From: an uncultured Collinsella sp.
GTDB taxonomy: Bacteria; Actinomycetota; Coriobacteriia; Coriobacteriales; Coriobacteriaceae
Direction of reading: 5' to 3'
DNA: 41,788 nt
Assembly (NCBI GenBank): GCA_900551815.1
Contig: URXE01000009.1
Coordinates: 1 to 41,788 of the forward strand
Made by a program: the position numbers and the translations under genes. The notes under the pieces were generated by a model that worked only from the letters and a program-made list of their open reading frames with translations, had not been told where the DNA came from and did not search any database. How positions within the stretch are numbered: position 1 is the first letter of the stretch; every line of letters starts with the position of its first letter. Positions 38,609-41,788 of this stretch are shown one piece after another.

Positions 38609-40705
38609 ATGGCAGACGCTAAGGATTTCCTGTTTGAGATCGGTACGGAGGAAATGCCCTCTGCACCGCTGAACAATGCCGTCAAGCAGCTTGGCACCAT
38701 GATCGCCAAGGGTCTCGACGAGGCAGGTCTGGCCCACGGCGAGGTTCGCGTGATCTCGAGCCCGCGCCGCCTGGCTGCGCTCGTTGCCGACGTCGCCACC
38801 GCGACCGATGAGGTTCACGAGGTCAAGCGCGGCCCCGCGGCCAACATCGCCTTCGATGCCGACGGTAACGCCACCAAGGCCGCCCAGGGCTTCGCACGCA
38901 AGTGCGGTGTGGCTGCCGAGGATCTGGTCCGTCGCGAGGACACCGACGGCCGTGAGTACGTATTTGCCGAGAAGAACATTCCTTCCGCCCCGGCCACCCC
39001 GATTCTGACGGCCCTGTGCGAGAAGACCATCGCCGGCCTGCAGTGGCCTAACTACCGCTCTCAGCGCTGGGGCCACGAGCACGCCACGTTCGTGCGTCCG
39101 GTCCGCTGGATCTGCTGCCTTTTGGGTGAGGACGTCGTGCCCGTGTCCTTTGCCGACGTGACGAGCGGCAACACCACGCGCGGTCATCGCGTGCTTGGCC
39201 CCGGTGACCATGTGGTCGCCAGCCCCGCAGTTTACGAGCAGGTGCTCGAGGACGCCGGCGTGCTCTCTGCCGAGCGCCGTCGCGAGGCCATCCTTGCCGG
39301 TATCGCCGAGGTCGAGGCTGCACGCCCCGGCTGCCACGTCGATACGCCCAAGAAGGTCTTTGAAGAGGTCATCAACCTCTGCGAGTGGCCGACGGTGCTC
39401 GTCGGTACCTTTGATGAGGAGTTCCTCAAGGTCCCGCACGAGATCATCTGCGAGTCTATGCTCACCAACCAGCGCTACTTCCCGATTTATGACGGCGAGG
39501 GCAAGCTGACGCGTGAGTTCGTGATTGTCTCCAACAGCAAGCCCGAGAATGCCGAGCGCGTGATCGACGGCAACGAGCGCGTTGTGCGCGCCCGCTTGGA
39601 CGACGCCAAGTTCTTCTATGAGGAGGATCTGAAGATCTCCCTCGACGAGTTCCGCGAGCGCCTGGCCAAGGTCGCCTTCCAGGAGAAGCTCGGTAGCGTG
39701 CTCGCCAAGTCCGAGCGTATTGAGCAGCTTGCGCTCGCTATTGCCCGCGAGGCGCACCTGGGTGCCCACCTGGCCGCCGATGCCGGCCGCGCCGCGCACT
39801 TGTGCAAGGCCGACCTGGTGTCCAACGCTGTCGTCGAGTTCACGAGCCAGCAGGGTGTGATGGGCGGTTACTACGCCATCGCGATGGGGGAGAACGAAGA
39901 GGTCGCTCACGCTATTCGCGATCACTATCGTCCCCGCTTTGCTGGCGACGAGCTGCCCGAGGGCACCGCTGGCTGCATCGTGGCCTGCGCCGACAAGCTC
40001 GATACCATCGCCGGTATCTTTGCCATCGGCGAGCCCCCGACCGGCTCTTCCGACCCGTATGCGCTGCGTCGTGCCGCCATCGGCATCATCAACATCCTGC
40101 GCGACCGTCTGCCGATCGACCCCACGTCGCTCATCGACTTTGCGCTCGAGCTCTATAGCGAGCAGGGCATTGAGTTTGACGCTGCCGAGGTCGCCCAGCA
40201 GGTTCGTGACTTCTTCCACGGCCGCCTGGTGAGCATGGCCCGCGACGAGAAGATCCCGGCCGACACCGTTGCCGCCGTTTCCGCGGTGCACATCATTGCC
40301 CCGTCGGTCTTCTTCGCCCGCTGCGCCGCCCTCGACGAGGCCCGCAAGAACGACGCCGAGACCTTCGACAACCTGGCAACCGCCTACGCCCGCGCGGCGC
40401 ATATCTCCAAGCCCGAGCTGGGCGCGGAGTACGACCGCGCCCTGATGGGCGAGGTCGAGCTTGCGCTTGCCGACGCCTCCGAGGCCGCCCAGACCGCCGT
40501 CGATGCCGCCCTTGCTACTGAGGATTACCCGGCCGCATTTGCCGCCCTTGCCGCCCTGCGTGCCCCCATCGACCGTTTCTTTGACGAGGTTATGGTCATG
40601 GACAAGGACGAGCAGCTCCGCGATAATCGCCTTAAGCTGCTCAACCGCTTCGAGGCCGTTTTCTCCGGCATCGCCAACATCGGTGAGCTTGCCCGCAAAA
40701 AGTAA
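38609..40705 (+). CDS. glyS: Glycyl-tRNA synthetase beta subunit
   Basis: The beta subunit binds tRNA-Gly. The 698-residue product is the family length and opens DFLFEIGTEEMPS. Later parts show RSQRWGHEHATFVRPVRWICCLLG (as WGHEHATFVRPVRW), the HD-like region with LCKADLVSNAVVEFTSQQGVMGGYYA (as VSNAVVEFTSQQGVMGGYY), and the C-terminal anticodon-binding domain FDEVMVMDKDEQLRDNRLKLL. It starts 3 bp after glyQ. Confidence 0.97.
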   Translation: MADAKDFLFEIGTEEMPSAPLNNAVKQLGTMIAKGLDEAGLAHGEVRVISSPRRLAALVADVATATDEVHEVKRGPAANIAFDADGNATKAAQGFARKCGVAAEDLVRREDTDGREYVFAEKNIPSAPATPILTALCEKTIAGLQWPNYRSQRWGHEHATFVRPVRWICCLLGEDVVPVSFADVTSGNTTRGHRVLGPGDHVVASPAVYEQVLEDAGVLSAERRREAILAGIAEVEAARPGCHVDTPKKVFEEVINLCEWPTVLVGTFDEEFLKVPHEIICESMLTNQRYFPIYDGEGKLTREFVIVSNSKPENAERVIDGNERVVRARLDDAKFFYEEDLKISLDEFRERLAKVAFQEKLGSVLAKSERIEQLALAIAREAHLGAHLAADAGRAAHLCKADLVSNAVVEFTSQQGVMGGYYAIAMGENEEVAHAIRDHYRPRFAGDELPEGTAGCIVACADKLDTIAGIFAIGEPPTGSSDPYALRRAAIGIINILRDRLPIDPTSLIDFALELYSEQGIEFDAAEVAQQVRDFFHGRLVSMARDEKIPADTVAAVSAVHIIAPSVFFARCAALDEARKNDAETFDNLATAYARAAHISKPELGAEYDRALMGEVELALADASEAAQTAVDAALATEDYPAAFAALAALRAPIDRFFDEVMVMDKDEQLRDNRLKLLNRFEAVFSGIANIGELARKK

Positions 40706-40739
40706 GCTAGCCTGCGCATAAGCGCAAAAGGAGCCCCGC

Positions 40740-41744
40740 ATGGATTGCCCGGTCGCCGCTCGTCCCACCGTTATCGTTATCTCCGACTCGCTCGGTGATA
40801 CCGCTTGTGAGGTGGTGCTTGCGGCGTCCGGGCAATTTGATGAAGGGGCTTTTCGTGTTTTACGTCTGTCTAAGGTGACCTCGGTGGAGCAGGTCAAGTC
40901 GTTTGTGGGCCCGCGAGTCGATGCCGACCATCGCGATATCGCCGTGTTCCATACCATCGTCGATCCGGCGCTTCGTGCTCGCGTGCTCGACTACTTGGGT
41001 ATGCTGCACATTCGCTCGGTCGACCTGATCGGCCCGACGCTTGCCGTGCTGTCGTCGCTCATCGGTGTGCCTCCCAAGGGCGTTGCGGGTGTGATTCACA
41101 AGACCGACGATCGCTATTTCCATCGTATCGAGGCTATGGAGTATTTCGTTGAGCACGATGACGGGCGCGGCTGCGATGATCTGTCGGATGCCGATATCGT
41201 GCTGCTGGGTGTATCCCGCACGTCCAAGACGCCGCTGTCGATGTATTTGGCCTATCAGGGCTACAAGGTCGCCAATGTCCCACTGGCGCATGGCATGGAG
41301 CCTCCCAAGTCGATTTACGAGATCGACCCGATGCGCCTGTTCGGCCTGATTTCGACCGTCGATGTGATTTCCGAAATTCGCGATAGCCGCTTGGGCGATG
41401 ACTACGCTCGTGCCGTTGCCGGCTCCTATGCCGAGCCCGAGAGCGTGCACAGCGAGCTCGAGGAAGCCCGTGCGCTCATGAAGCGCCTAGGCTGCTTTGT
41501 GGTGCGTACCGACGGCAAGGCCATCGAGGAAAGCGCTGCCGAGATCATTAGCCACTTGGAGGAAATCCAAGAAGCCCGTGCCCGCCGAGCCGCCCGCCGA
41601 GCTCAGGCACATCATCCAAGCCATGGGGATGAAAGGCGAAAGGGCTTTTCCGATAAGAATCAGTGCGGCGGCGATAAGGACGGCGACCACGACGTTGCGG
41701 GCCGCGAGATGCTTCTCGAGCGAGGCGAACGCCAGGCCCCATAA
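40740..41744 (+). CDS. ppsR: Pyruvate, phosphate dikinase regulatory protein (DUF299)
   Basis: This family switches pyruvate phosphate dikinase or PEP synthase by ADP-dependent phosphorylation and Pi-dependent dephosphorylation of a threonine. The 334 residues carry VIVISDSLGDTACEV at the N-terminus, FHTIVDPALRARV, and the central P-loop-like GVSRTSKTPLSMYLAYQGYKVANVPL (GVSRTSKTPLS). Homologues have about 270-280 residues. The last 50 or so (from about 41580) are low-similarity and Arg/His/Asp-rich, and lie antisense to a hydrophobic open frame. The true end may have been replaced, or the tail is an artefact of overlap. It lies 34 bp after glyS. The expected target gene ppdK is not in the window. 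Confidence 0.9.
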   Translation: MDCPVAARPTVIVISDSLGDTACEVVLAASGQFDEGAFRVLRLSKVTSVEQVKSFVGPRVDADHRDIAVFHTIVDPALRARVLDYLGMLHIRSVDLIGPTLAVLSSLIGVPPKGVAGVIHKTDDRYFHRIEAMEYFVEHDDGRGCDDLSDADIVLLGVSRTSKTPLSMYLAYQGYKVANVPLAHGMEPPKSIYEIDPMRLFGLISTVDVISEIRDSRLGDDYARAVAGSYAEPESVHSELEEARALMKRLGCFVVRTDGKAIEESAAEIISHLEEIQEARARRAARRAQAHHPSHGDERRKGFSDKNQCGGDKDGDHDVAGREMLLERGERQAP

Positions 41745-41788
41745 GATCATAGATGCGCCCAATGTGAAAAGGTCAAGCGCTTCAACCA
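41487..41788 (-). CDS. Possible hydrophobic protein, partial at window edge
   Basis: The minus-strand frame is open from the window edge to 41487, so a start beyond the window is possible. It encodes LGASMILWGLAFASLEKHL and AARNVVVAVLIAAALILIG, two probable membrane segments, and then an antisense run over the ppsR end. The first half reads like a real membrane protein C-terminus; the second half (from about 41600 leftward) looks like antisense noise. It may be a gene truncated by rearrangement. No family is recognised. Confidence 0.35.
   Translation of the reverse strand, partial: VEALDLFTLGASMILWGLAFASLEKHLAARNVVVAVLIAAALILIGKALSPFIPMAWMMCLSSAGGSAGTGFLDFLQVANDLGSAFLDGLAVGTHHKAA

Noticed and set aside
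37703..40957. Minus-strand open frame of 1084 residues opposite glyQ and glyS
   Set aside because: It is the antisense shadow of two well supported synthetase genes. Composition is low-complexity and there is no start signal.
1..41788. CRISPR array, prophage or insertion sequence with transposase
   Set aside because: No spaced short repeats, no cas genes, no integrase or transposase reading frame, and no phage structural gene were found. Only small non-coding palindromic elements are present.

Overview
The window is a 41.8 kb piece of a high-GC bacterial chromosome. It most likely comes from a Coriobacteriia actinobacterium close to Collinsella. I infer this from GC-rich coding with many TTG starts, the gene order around the rod-shape genes and rplU-rpmA-obg-nadD, a one-stretch aromatic amino acid cluster with a fused AroE-AroK, and the style of the intergenic repeats. 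No rRNA gene is present to settle the genus.

Left edge (1-3.5 kb) is accessory DNA with lower GC than the rest. It holds the remains of an AbiH-type abortive-infection gene, then a compact three-gene operon: an MqsR-like toxin, an MqsA-like antitoxin (zinc ribbon, HTH, C-terminal extension) and a small SecB-like chaperone. This is the arrangement of a toxin-antitoxin-chaperone (TAC) system. Its promoter carries two long palindromes over the -35 and -10 boxes. A roughly 120 bp palindromic repeat lies on each side of the operon.

3.5-13.4 kb (minus strand): glf (UDP-galactopyranose mutase) lies downstream of a large biosynthetic cluster transcribed leftward as aroF, tyrA, aroB, aroA, aroC, pheA, aroE-aroK fusion, aroQ. 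It encodes all seven steps from PEP plus erythrose-4-phosphate to chorismate, and the entry enzymes to phenylalanine and tyrosine. A terminator-like hairpin in the aroF leader may be an attenuator.

13.5-29.5 kb (plus strand): tRNA-Arg(CCG); a CtpE-like P-type ATPase with a basic tail; a zinc-ribbon membrane protein; a cyclophilin; a TPR membrane protein; the elongasome genes mreB, mreC, mreD, PBP2 and rodA; a DUF697-like membrane protein; and a paired radical SAM protein with its DUF2344 partner.

29.5-41.8 kb is mostly housekeeping: rplU, rpmA, obg, nadD, yqeK and rsfS; then dinB on the opposite strand; then rpsP, a KH-domain protein, rimM, trmD and lepB; then glyQ, glyS and the PPDK regulatory protein. 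At the right edge the last gene's tail is antisense to an open frame for a hydrophobic protein that runs out of the window.

Two unrelated families of intergenic palindromic elements are scattered through the window. One is a roughly 120 bp element with GGAAGTGCGG ends. The other is built on GGGTAGCTAA/TTAGCTACCC hairpins.
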